6,797 nucleotides of DNA, taken from positions 1-6,797 of the forward strand of contig DCBA01000060.1 in the NCBI GenBank assembly GCA_002313255.1. The letters run 5' to 3'. Origin of the DNA: Gammaproteobacteria bacterium UBA1119 (lineage in GTDB: Bacteria; Pseudomonadota; Gammaproteobacteria; Pseudomonadales; Azotimanducaceae). Below are positions 1-5,595 of this stretch, piece by piece. The notes under the pieces are model-generated. The model searched no databases, was not told the origin of the DNA, and saw only the letters and a list, made by a program, of their open reading frames with translations. Each line of letters starts with the position of its first letter. Positions within the stretch are counted from its first letter, which is position 1. A program made the translations under genes and the position numbers.

Positions 1-103
1 TTTCGTAAGTAATATGTACTGGTGTCGGTAACCGCTTCAATGTAGCAAGCGCAACAAGTTTCCTTTTCAATCGAGTCGACACCCGTGATACCAGGTGTTT
101 CAT
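1..103 (-). CDS. Possible partial CDS leaving the left edge, unrecognised product
   Basis: A minus-strand reading frame starts with ATG at 103-101 and stays open for 34 codons to the window edge. The predicted start reads MKHLVSRVSTRLKRKL and continues with VALATLKRLPTPVHITYE, a basic N-terminus followed by a more ordinary stretch. An in-frame TAG at 115-113 fixes the longest possible start near 112. No Shine-Dalgarno sequence precedes the ATG. Chance alone leaves 34 codons open fairly often, so length is weak support. In its favour, it follows the VOC gene on the same strand at a 174-base gap, and no plus-strand frame entering from the left stays open past base 31. I do not recognise the family and assign no function. 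Confidence 0.28.
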   Translation of the reverse strand, partial: MKHLVSRVSTRLKRKLVALATLKRLPTPVHITYE

Positions 104-277
104 CAGACGCAGCTACGCAGCTTTCGAGTAAACCCGCTCCATTCTGAGCCGCGTCACCGTGATCAGCGATCGGAACAGATATCAGGACCATTAGTAGTAG
201 GCGCATGTTCCAGTTACCCAGAAAGTTTTGGTGACGTCCGTTTCGCATCTTCGAGATCGCCTCCAAAGTGTGGATGT

Positions 278-1174
278 TCATTCGGCAGGGCAGTCTACGA
301 GCGTCCAGGTCACGCCGCAGATGACCACAGAATCGAATTTCTTAGCAGTTCCGGGTACTGCCCATAGATCCACGCCGACTACGCCCGTCATTTCGTCGGA
401 CTCAGGCTCGACAAATCTCATGGTCTGTCCCCCCGATAGCCTAAGGGTTGTGGGCTGCGTCGGATCGATCGAGCATCCGGCACCGAGCCCGTTCACCCAT
501 CTCTGACAGACCTCCGCTGGATCGTTATCGCGCGGCGCGATTTCGACAGCGGCAAACCCACTCGTGACGCTCCCGTGAGGACGAGAGTCCACTTCGTTCT
601 GCCATGTATTTCCGGCTGGGAAGTAAGCCCCTTTGTTCCTAGGGAATACACCGTGGCCGGGCCAATTCTCTTGGATCTCAGCGAGGGTCCCAAAGTCCGT
701 GGGATGAAACTGAACGTTCACACCAGAAACCGTGTCAGGGTTCTTGGGCAGCCGCTTGCCCAATACGTAACGCCCAGACTCGACACCGGCTAAGCCTGAG
801 CCAGGTGAGCCGGGACAAACGTTCCAATCACCTGCAACGATTCCGCGCCCAGAACCTTGAATGGCCATCGATTCTGAGGCCGTAGAGACATCGGGCACCT
901 GCACAATCGCCATGTAACCGCAGTCGCCATTGCGCTCCAGAAGCCTCGTTTGTGTCGAAGAATCCCTCCATGCGAGGTCTGTTGGACAAACCGTCTCTAG
1001 AAACGAATCGCCTAAACGGATATGTGTGTTAGTGAGGTGCCCTCCCGCGGCCATTCGTGGGTCCCGAAAGACTACGGGAGCATCGAAAGCTGTGGTGAGC
1101 ACTGCTGATGTCCACTCTAGATCCCTTGCGAGCAAGCAGATCTGGCGGAGGCGCAATTCAGGATCTGCCATCAC
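278..1174 (-). CDS. VOC-superfamily (glyoxalase-like) protein, two-part
   Basis: This 298-residue protein has the look of the vicinal-oxygen-chelate fold, built from repeated beta-alpha-beta-beta-beta units. A first unit spans about residues 6-62, opening LRQICLLARDLEW and ending IRLGDSFLETV. A second spans about 84-168, from GYMAIVQVPDV to HPTDFGTLAEIQ. A weaker second half (about 203-292) begins FAAVEIAPRDNDPAEVCQRW. Gln11, Glu60, His156 and Glu166 sit where such proteins often place metal ligands, but this assignment is inferred from pattern. VOC enzymes include glyoxalase I, extradiol dioxygenases, epimerases and resistance proteins, so the reaction cannot be named. No signal peptide or membrane segment is seen, so it is probably cytoplasmic. 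The start is GTG at 1174 with ATG directly after it; GGAG at 1188-1185 lies 10 bases before the GTG and 13 before the ATG, slightly favouring GTG. It is the last complete gene of the minus-strand block, 121 bases after the monooxygenase. Confidence 0.8.
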   Translation of the reverse strand: MMADPELRLRQICLLARDLEWTSAVLTTAFDAPVVFRDPRMAAGGHLTNTHIRLGDSFLETVCPTDLAWRDSSTQTRLLERNGDCGYMAIVQVPDVSTASESMAIQGSGRGIVAGDWNVCPGSPGSGLAGVESGRYVLGKRLPKNPDTVSGVNVQFHPTDFGTLAEIQENWPGHGVFPRNKGAYFPAGNTWQNEVDSRPHGSVTSGFAAVEIAPRDNDPAEVCQRWVNGLGAGCSIDPTQPTTLRLSGGQTMRFVEPESDEMTGVVGVDLWAVPGTAKKFDSVVICGVTWTLVDCPAE

Positions 1175-1177
1175 TCG

Positions 1178-1199
1178 GTACGCACTCCGTACAATTGTA
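1178..1199. promoter_or_regulatory. Two abutting inverted repeats over the VOC ribosome-binding site
   Basis: Plus-strand GTACG (1178-1182) and CGTAC (1188-1192) form 5-base arms around CACTC. They are overlapped by the perfect 10-base palindrome TACAATTGTA (1190-1199). On the minus-strand mRNA the first repeat would be a small hairpin whose loop and closing base carry the GGAG ribosome-binding site of the VOC gene. This could be an operator, a translation-control hairpin or chance; the arms are short. Confidence 0.25.
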
Positions 1200-1295
1200 A
1201 AGACGTAGTATGGTTCATCGTTATCTCTAGGAAGAGGCCATGTAGAGCATCATAAAGCGTTACTTGATAACAACTACAAGTCGATTCCGCTTCGA

Positions 1296-2303
1296 CTATC
1301 GCTGAAAGTAAGGCATGACTTCCTTCACGAATAGTTGAAGTGAGTCCATCGTCTCCTGGTGCGTAAGATCTCCCCAAGCAAAAGATAACGTCAGGTATTC
1401 GATTCCTGTCTCGCTAATTAAGTGTTCGATTTGTTCGATGGCGTTTTCTGGAGCAGCGGCAATCAGAACCCCTAATTGCAACGCAAGCTCCGTATTGCCA
1501 CCCAGGCTCGGATCGGTGAACGGTATGTCGTAGCGCTCAAACAACGTCACCAAGTTTCGGTGGTATGCGGGGTAGGCCTGATGGACTCTTTCCAACGCGC
1601 CTTGCTTGGATGAGGCTAGGTAAATATGCAGTGTCGCGCCAATGACCGGGTCAACTACGCCAGGATTCCAGTCGGCGTCGGGCTGCTCGAGCTGCGTCCG
1701 AAAATGGGCTATAGCGTTCTTGATGGCTTCTGGAGGTCCGGCCGTGATGGTGTTGAGACGATGTTTGCCGGCGTAGTCGACGTTACCCGGATACCAGAAG
1801 CCAGGATGGGGTTGTTGCAGCGGACGATGGGGTAGGGAGATGTTTCCAAATTCATGGTTCTTACCAGAGTAACTAAATGTTGTGTTAGCTAGACCGGTCC
1901 GTAGGAGCTCGAACGCTTCTTCGAAGCGTTCTCGCGCGGTTTCTGGATCCTCTCCCCAGAGGGTATGCTCGGCGGGCGATATGCCTTTGCCGACGCCGAT
2001 TTCGAGGCGACCCTTCGAGAGATGATCGAGCATGCAGACTTCTTCGATAAGTCTCAGCGGTTCGTAGAACGGTAGCAATAAGACGAGTGAACCCAGGCGG
2101 ATTTTTTCCGTACGTTGTGAGGCTGCGGCCAGAAACACGGTGCCTGAAGGAGCGGCATCAAGGCGTATGAAATGATGTTCGGCTTTGTGATAGCACCAGA
2201 ACCCGGCCTCGTCGGCAAACTCCAACATGCACAGCCGCTCCTCGTATAATTCGGCGAGGCTACCTGAACGGAATTCCATGTGGTCGAAGATGCCAAAGCG
2301 CAT
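1296..2303 (-). CDS. LLM-class (bacterial luciferase-like) flavin-dependent oxidoreductase
   Basis: This 335-residue protein is a full-length member of the luciferase-like monooxygenase family, a cytoplasmic TIM barrel that uses reduced FMN or F420 to put oxygen into a small substrate or to transfer hydride. The N-terminal strand MRFGIFDHMEF is typical and confirms the ATG start. The KAEHHF segment (40-45) matches the family's conserved EHH region. RLGSLVLLLPFYEPLRLIEE (69-88) then MLDHLSKGRLEIGVGKG (91-107) are the hallmark barrel core. FWYPGN (169-174) and TITAGPPEAI (185-194) fall where the later flavin-site strands lie. The C-terminal part (about 285-335) ends in the usual TLSFAWGD plus helix. 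No clear Shine-Dalgarno sequence precedes the ATG. It lies 136 bases after the second dioxygenase and 121 before the VOC gene. The FMN/F420 choice and substrate cannot be read from sequence; a flavin reductase partner is not in the window. Confidence 0.95.
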   Translation of the reverse strand: MRFGIFDHMEFRSGSLAELYEERLCMLEFADEAGFWCYHKAEHHFIRLDAAPSGTVFLAAASQRTEKIRLGSLVLLLPFYEPLRLIEEVCMLDHLSKGRLEIGVGKGISPAEHTLWGEDPETARERFEEAFELLRTGLANTTFSYSGKNHEFGNISLPHRPLQQPHPGFWYPGNVDYAGKHRLNTITAGPPEAIKNAIAHFRTQLEQPDADWNPGVVDPVIGATLHIYLASSKQGALERVHQAYPAYHRNLVTLFERYDIPFTDPSLGGNTELALQLGVLIAAAPENAIEQIEHLISETGIEYLTLSFAWGDLTHQETMDSLQLFVKEVMPYFQR

Positions 2304-2406
2304 GGGGTTTAACTTGACTCGATTGCGCCACAGTGGACGTATCTAATTCCTTTGTTTCCGCTTGGCCTGCAAAAGGTACTAGAGGCAATACAACTATCTT
2401 TGCGCG

Positions 2407-2425
2407 GGCGATAGCGTAAATCGCC
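2407..2425 (-). other. Small hairpin after the second dioxygenase stop
   Basis: GGCGAT (2407-2412) and ATCGCC (2420-2425) pair around a 7-base loop, extendable by wobble pairs, 15 bases past the stop codon of the 2440-3243 gene. The transcript has no U-run after the stem, so it is not a good intrinsic terminator. It might stabilise an mRNA 3' end or be chance. The rest of the 136-base spacer (2304-2439) shows no convincing promoter. Confidence 0.25.
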
Positions 2426-2439
2426 TGTCAGCCGCACTG

Positions 2440-3243
2440 CTATATTTTCGCTATTCGGGGATCGTAAAATCCTAACGACCCGTGCATTGGGTAGCCAACC
2501 AGTTCTCTGACTTCGTCGGACACGTTCTTAGCAAGAGCGGGTGGCAAGCTCAGGTATTGATTTTCCTCCTGGCGCAACCAACCCAGGGAATAAGAAAGAA
2601 TAATTCCGTAGCGCCACTCGTTTGAACTGTTGCCTCCTGCGGCGTGAAGTGTACCGCCCAACCAGATCATGACCGAACCTTCAGGCATGTCCGCTTGCGC
2701 GACTTCATCTGGCGTTGCCTGACGACCCGTCTGCCAGCGATGACTTCCCGGCACGAGCAATGTAGCGCCGTTTGAGTGGGTGAAGTCACTCATGGCCCAC
2801 ATGGTGGCGATGACCAAATTTGGTCTTGGTATTTCAAAGAACGGAAAAGCGTCCTCTTCCCGGTGCAAGACTTGTTCCCTTGCCCCAGGTCCGATATTGA
2901 CTGCGGCGGAAACGTGCAACTGGAACCGTTCGCAGTTGTTGCCCAAGTGATGTTCACACAGAGATTGTATGGTCGGATGTGTCGCCATCCTTTGGGCGCC
3001 TTTCGACCGGGCGAGTAGCGCGGGCAATCGTTGAGTCTTGGCGGGATAAAAATCCTCTGCGGAATCGTCTTCCTGGACACGGCTCTTCCCCAGAGAATCA
3101 CCGAGTTCAGCTTTCACTTCTTGAGTTAATTCCGGGGCCTGGACGTTTCGAATGACCGCGCAACCAGATTCGTCCAGTGCTCCTTTGACTAAACTCAAAT
3201 CGACACCAGATTCAAAGACAGGTATTTCAGCTTTAGCCGCCAC
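2440..3243 (-). CDS. Phytanoyl-CoA dioxygenase (PhyH) family Fe(II)/2-oxoglutarate oxygenase, HxE variant
   Basis: This 267-residue cytoplasmic enzyme belongs to the PhyH branch of the non-haem iron, 2-oxoglutarate-dependent oxygenases, which typically hydroxylate an aliphatic carbon while converting 2-oxoglutarate and O2 to succinate and CO2. The N-terminal part (12-45) has the family's 'G-C-A-V-I-R-N-V' strand after a short helix. The iron site is visible: His127 in VLHREED, then MWAMSDFTHSNGATLLVPGSHRW (split 148-158 and 159-170), then His200 in GGTLHAAGGN. Arg211, eleven residues after His200, is at the position that binds the 2-oxoglutarate carboxylate. The acidic ligand after His127 is Glu129 rather than the usual Asp. 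The start is GTG (3243-3241), with GGAG at 3257-3254 ten bases before it. It is 141 bases after the first dioxygenase, is shorter and differs widely, so it is no recent duplicate. Substrate unknown; members act on acyl-CoAs, amino acids, alkaloids and terpenoids. Confidence 0.94.
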   Translation of the reverse strand: MAAKAEIPVFESGVDLSLVKGALDESGCAVIRNVQAPELTQEVKAELGDSLGKSRVQEDDSAEDFYPAKTQRLPALLARSKGAQRMATHPTIQSLCEHHLGNNCERFQLHVSAAVNIGPGAREQVLHREEDAFPFFEIPRPNLVIATMWAMSDFTHSNGATLLVPGSHRWQTGRQATPDEVAQADMPEGSVMIWLGGTLHAAGGNSSNEWRYGIILSYSLGWLRQEENQYLSLPPALAKNVSDEVRELVGYPMHGSLGFYDPRIAKI

Positions 3244-3257
3244 GGTTCCCGATCTCC

Positions 3258-3274
3258 AAGTGAAAAAAACACTT
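3258..3274. promoter_or_regulatory. Inverted repeat with A7 spacer beside the dioxygenase ribosome-binding site
   Basis: AAGTG (3258-3262) and CACTT (3270-3274) flank a run of seven A. In the minus-strand transcript this is a 5-base stem with a U7 loop, and its 3' arm abuts the GGAG ribosome-binding site (3257-3254) of the 2440-3243 gene. It may be an operator or 5' leader structure, but with arms this short chance is possible. Confidence 0.22.
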
Positions 3275-3334
3275 ATTGTTCACGATTTTCACCGCAATCT
3301 TCGTGATTCGTTCTGAAACGTTACTGCGTACAGT

Positions 3335-3355
3335 GAATGGTTTAGATTGCCATTC
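3335..3355 (-). other. Small hairpin after the first dioxygenase stop
   Basis: GAATGG (3335-3340) and CCATTC (3350-3355) pair around a 9-base loop, about 30 bases past the stop of the 3385-4332 gene. A minor ACTG-CGTA-CAGT repeat (3323-3334) lies next to it. No U-run follows in the transcript, so it is not a canonical terminator; read-through into the next dioxygenase gene is plausible. Confidence 0.22.
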
Positions 3356-3384
3356 GCGATATGTGGTGTGAGTTTCAACTTACC

Positions 3385-4332
3385 TTAGTCGAACTGACCA
3401 CGAGGCGCTGTTGCGAATTTTGCCCAGTCCGGACCGCCAGCGTCCCACCCATAACCTTGTTCCTGGCCCAGCAGGCGCAACATGCGCGGATTGTTTGCGT
3501 GTCGCTTGATCACTTCAGGGGGCACGTATTCACCAAATTTCTCCTGCGTAACAACGTAATGCCGGGCAAAGTAAGTCGCTAGATTCATCCTGATGCCCGG
3601 TACCGTTCGCTCGAAGGAACCGTGCCACGTATTGCCGTGCCAGACGACGGCGTCACCGGGCTCTAAATTCATCGCGACCGCGTTGGGGTTGCCGTGATCG
3701 CCGCCCAGCATGACTTCATCGGGCCTCGGCTGTCGACACAACCGATGACTTGCAGGGACCATGCCGAGGGCACCGGCTTCTTCGCTGTACGGCGTGAGCG
3801 CATAGTTCACGTTGGCAACTTGCGAGGTCATAGAAAAGGGCGCCGGTATTCCGTTGCCATTATCCGAGTGCAACGGTAGGCAGGCCCCGCCTGGACCCTT
3901 GAAATGGCATGTCATGCTCGAAAGTTTGCAGCTTCGACCCAGGAGATAATTGATTAGTGCGAGCGGCGAGGGTGCCAGCGCGATTTCCTCAAACACTTCG
4001 TCTTCAAACAGCAGATAGTGTGCTAAAGAAACGCCATTGAATATTTCGCCTGATTCCGTCTCGATATCAACGTTTGCACCGGTTTTTCGTTCCATGGCTC
4101 GGATAATTGATTTTCGGGCGCGAGCAACTAGCTCAGGCGAGAGCGCTCCTTTGATGGTCGTGTAACCGACGGATTCGAGCTCGGCAAGGTTCGCGTTTAA
4201 GCCAAGAGAGTCCAATTCTTCCAAGGTCGTTTCCCGCGCGAGCTTGTCCGGATCTGGTTGGCTAACACCGGTTCCGATCGCTTTGGCGCGGGACGCCTTA
4301 ACGTCGTCGTAACTCAATCTCTGTTCGGCCAC
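3385..4332 (-). CDS. Phytanoyl-CoA dioxygenase (PhyH) family Fe(II)/2-oxoglutarate oxygenase
   Basis: This 315-residue cytoplasmic enzyme is a second PhyH-type Fe(II)/2-oxoglutarate oxygenase, expected to hydroxylate or otherwise oxidise an unactivated carbon. The N-terminal 45 residues are a charged, probably helical extension; the family's 'GYTTIKGALSPELV' entry helix lies at 56-69. The canonical iron triad is complete: His155 and Asp157 in PLHSDNG, and His237 in NTWHGSFE. Arg248 (GIRMN), eleven residues after His237, fits the 2-oxoglutarate-binding arginine. GALGMVPASHRL (187-198) is the family's usual strand-turn before the second half. The C-terminal tail (258-315) is rich in aromatic residues and may cover the active site. 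Start is GTG at 4332-4330: a GAGGG at 4343-4339 lies six bases before it, and an in-frame TAG at 4362-4360 rules out the ATG farther upstream. It follows the hydrolase gene by 65 bases, the tightest spacing in the block, so co-transcription is most likely here. Confidence 0.95.
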   Translation of the reverse strand: MAEQRLSYDDVKASRAKAIGTGVSQPDPDKLARETTLEELDSLGLNANLAELESVGYTTIKGALSPELVARARKSIIRAMERKTGANVDIETESGEIFNGVSLAHYLLFEDEVFEEIALAPSPLALINYLLGRSCKLSSMTCHFKGPGGACLPLHSDNGNGIPAPFSMTSQVANVNYALTPYSEEAGALGMVPASHRLCRQPRPDEVMLGGDHGNPNAVAMNLEPGDAVVWHGNTWHGSFERTVPGIRMNLATYFARHYVVTQEKFGEYVPPEVIKRHANNPRMLRLLGQEQGYGWDAGGPDWAKFATAPRGQFD

Positions 4333-4377
4333 CCTTCGCCCTCGGTTAATTCCACGGCCCTAAATCATACTCCAGAC

Positions 4378-4396
4378 CGTCGCCGTTCAGACGACG
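4378..4396 (-). other. Weak hairpin between hydrolase and first dioxygenase
   Basis: CGTCG (4378-4382) and CGACG (4392-4396) pair around a 9-base loop directly after the hydrolase stop codon (4400-4398). The transcript shows no U-run after it, so it does not look like a terminator. The short 65-base spacer favours read-through into the dioxygenase gene. Confidence 0.2.
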
Positions 4397-4397
4397 A

Positions 4398-5351
4398 TTA
4401 AAGTGAACTGAGAAAGGTCTTCAGTGCAGCGTTAGTCTCAGTTGGGGCCTCCTGCTGAACCCAATGGCCAACGCCGTCGATGATCGTGCTTCCTCGAAAA
4501 TCGTCGCATGCCGTCCCTGGATTAGCATACATATCGAATCCGGTCACAAAGTGTCGTACCGGATCCTTTTCCCCGCCAATAAAGCAAGCGGGTTGCTGGA
4601 TTGTCTGACCTCGTATCGCAACCAGTTCCTCGATGTCGAAACCTTGTGCTCGATAACGGTTTAGCGGGCCGCGGAAACCCCCCGTCTGGAAAGCATTGCT
4701 ATATTTTTCTAGATCCGCAGTTGTAAGCCACGTCGGGAACGGATCCGGGTCGACCATACCATCCAATAATTGCGAATCGCCGGGTTTGTCAGTCAACCAT
4801 GTGCCCGACGGTGCATCGCCAGAAATGGCGTAATAGATTTTGCGTAACGCAGCAGGAACATCGGCTTCAAGTTCTGCCTCCGCGATACCTTCCGTTTGAA
4901 AGTAGATCTGATAGAAGAAGCGATCAGCGTAGAGTTGTTTTGCCATGTCTATGAACGCGGTGTCGCTACCCGGGGTATAAGGGACGCTCAATCCAGCCAC
5001 GGCTCTAACAAGATCCGGATACAGTAGTGCAGTATTCCAGACGATGGGTGCCCCCCAGTCGTGACCCAACAAAACCACTGGGCCGTTGCTTATTTCTCTG
5101 ATGATGGCAGCCACGTCGCTTGAGAGATTTTTTATGGAGTAAGCCGAGATAGATTCCGGCTTGGAACTGCCTCCATAACCGCGAACATCCATGGCCGCGA
5201 CCGTGTAGCCGAGCTCGCTGAAATGAGAAATTTGATGTCGCCAGGAATACCAGAGTTCGGGCCACCCATGAACGCAGAGTACAACCGGGCCGCTTCCTTT
5301 GATGGCCACTCGTAAAACTATGTCACCGTTTCTCGCTTCTATAAATTCCAT
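4398..5351 (-). CDS. Soluble epoxide hydrolase-type alpha/beta hydrolase
   Basis: This 317-residue cytoplasmic enzyme has every signature of the soluble epoxide hydrolases, which open an epoxide to a vicinal diol through an aspartyl ester. HGWP (28-31) is the oxyanion-hole motif. GHDWG (96-100) carries the nucleophile Asp98, an aspartate as in epoxide hydrolases and not the serine of esterases. Asp263 (GGEKDPVR) and His296 (GVGHWVQQE) complete the charge relay. The cap domain (about 125-245) keeps two tyrosines that activate the epoxide oxygen: Tyr147 in FFYQIYFQ and Tyr233 in FRGPLNRYR. Haloalkane and fluoroacetate dehalogenases also use Asp, but the paired lid tyrosines argue for epoxides. 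The ATG start is supported by GGAG six bases upstream (5361-5358). It is the first gene of the minus-strand block, divergent from the MFS gene. The substrate is not predictable; an epoxide made by a neighbouring oxygenase is an attractive guess. Confidence 0.94.
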   Translation of the reverse strand: MEFIEARNGDIVLRVAIKGSGPVVLCVHGWPELWYSWRHQISHFSELGYTVAAMDVRGYGGSSKPESISAYSIKNLSSDVAAIIREISNGPVVLLGHDWGAPIVWNTALLYPDLVRAVAGLSVPYTPGSDTAFIDMAKQLYADRFFYQIYFQTEGIAEAELEADVPAALRKIYYAISGDAPSGTWLTDKPGDSQLLDGMVDPDPFPTWLTTADLEKYSNAFQTGGFRGPLNRYRAQGFDIEELVAIRGQTIQQPACFIGGEKDPVRHFVTGFDMYANPGTACDDFRGSTIIDGVGHWVQQEAPTETNAALKTFLSSL

Positions 5352-5414
5352 TCCTGTCTCCAGATATCGAGCTGCGATCTATCGATAGAACTCTACCGTG
5401 AATGAAGCGATACC

Positions 5415-5420
5415 TATAAT
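5415..5420 (+). promoter_or_regulatory. Possible -10 box for the MFS gene
   Basis: A perfect TATAAT lies in the divergent region, 173 bases upstream of the MFS start codon. No good -35 box is found 16-18 bases before it (the bases there are near TCTACC), nor is there an extended TG. It is the only clear core-promoter match in the intergenic region, so it is listed at low confidence. Confidence 0.25.
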
Positions 5421-5579
5421 CTGTTGCGTTTGGTATGCCTATTCCCTCCGAAACGAACCGACGAAAGTAGTATCGCCGCCACATCGGATGCCGGTAACCA
5501 GAGAAGGCCATTCAGGTAAAGCAGGGCAAACCCCCTTTCAAAGGAGTCGTCCAAGTCTCAATCGATGACCCGAATTTTG

Positions 5580-5595
5580 AAGAACCCGGGTTCTT
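5580..5595. promoter_or_regulatory. Perfect 16-base palindrome at the MFS start codon
   Basis: AAGAACCCGGGTTCTT reads the same on both strands and its last two bases are the first two of the proposed TTG start (5594-5596). A dimeric repressor sitting here would block initiation, or the mRNA could fold and hide the start. The chance of at least one such 16-base palindrome in a window this long is roughly ten percent, so coincidence is possible. Confidence 0.35.

Noticed and set aside
240..277. Terminator after the VOC gene
   Set aside because: Only a bulged stem (ATCT/AGAT with GC ends) is visible and no U-run follows in the minus-strand transcript.
95..506. Plus-strand ORFs of 90 and 92 codons near the left end
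   Set aside because: They overlap each other and run antisense to the VOC gene. The translations lack recognisable domains and are rich in Ser, Pro and Arg, as expected of shadow frames.
1911..1931. Nine-base inverted repeat GAACGCTTC / GAAGCGTTC with a 3-base loop
   Set aside because: It lies inside the LLM oxidoreductase and encodes an ordinary Glu/Phe-rich helix (RFEEAF); repeated GAA and TTC codons explain the symmetry.
2440..4332. The two dioxygenases as a recent tandem duplication
   Set aside because: They differ in length (267 and 315 residues), in the iron motif context (LHREED versus LHSDNG) and through nearly all of the sequence, sharing only family-level features.
4360..4368. Tiny ATG-ATT-TAG leader ORF before the first dioxygenase
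   Set aside because: The GGAG is only two bases from the ATG, and two codons are too short to support a leader peptide claim. It mainly rules out an earlier dioxygenase start.
5323..5511. 62-codon minus-strand ORF upstream of the hydrolase
   Set aside because: It overlaps the hydrolase start in another frame, has a composition rich in Arg, Tyr and Ser, and resembles no family I know; the hydrolase has its own good ribosome-binding site.
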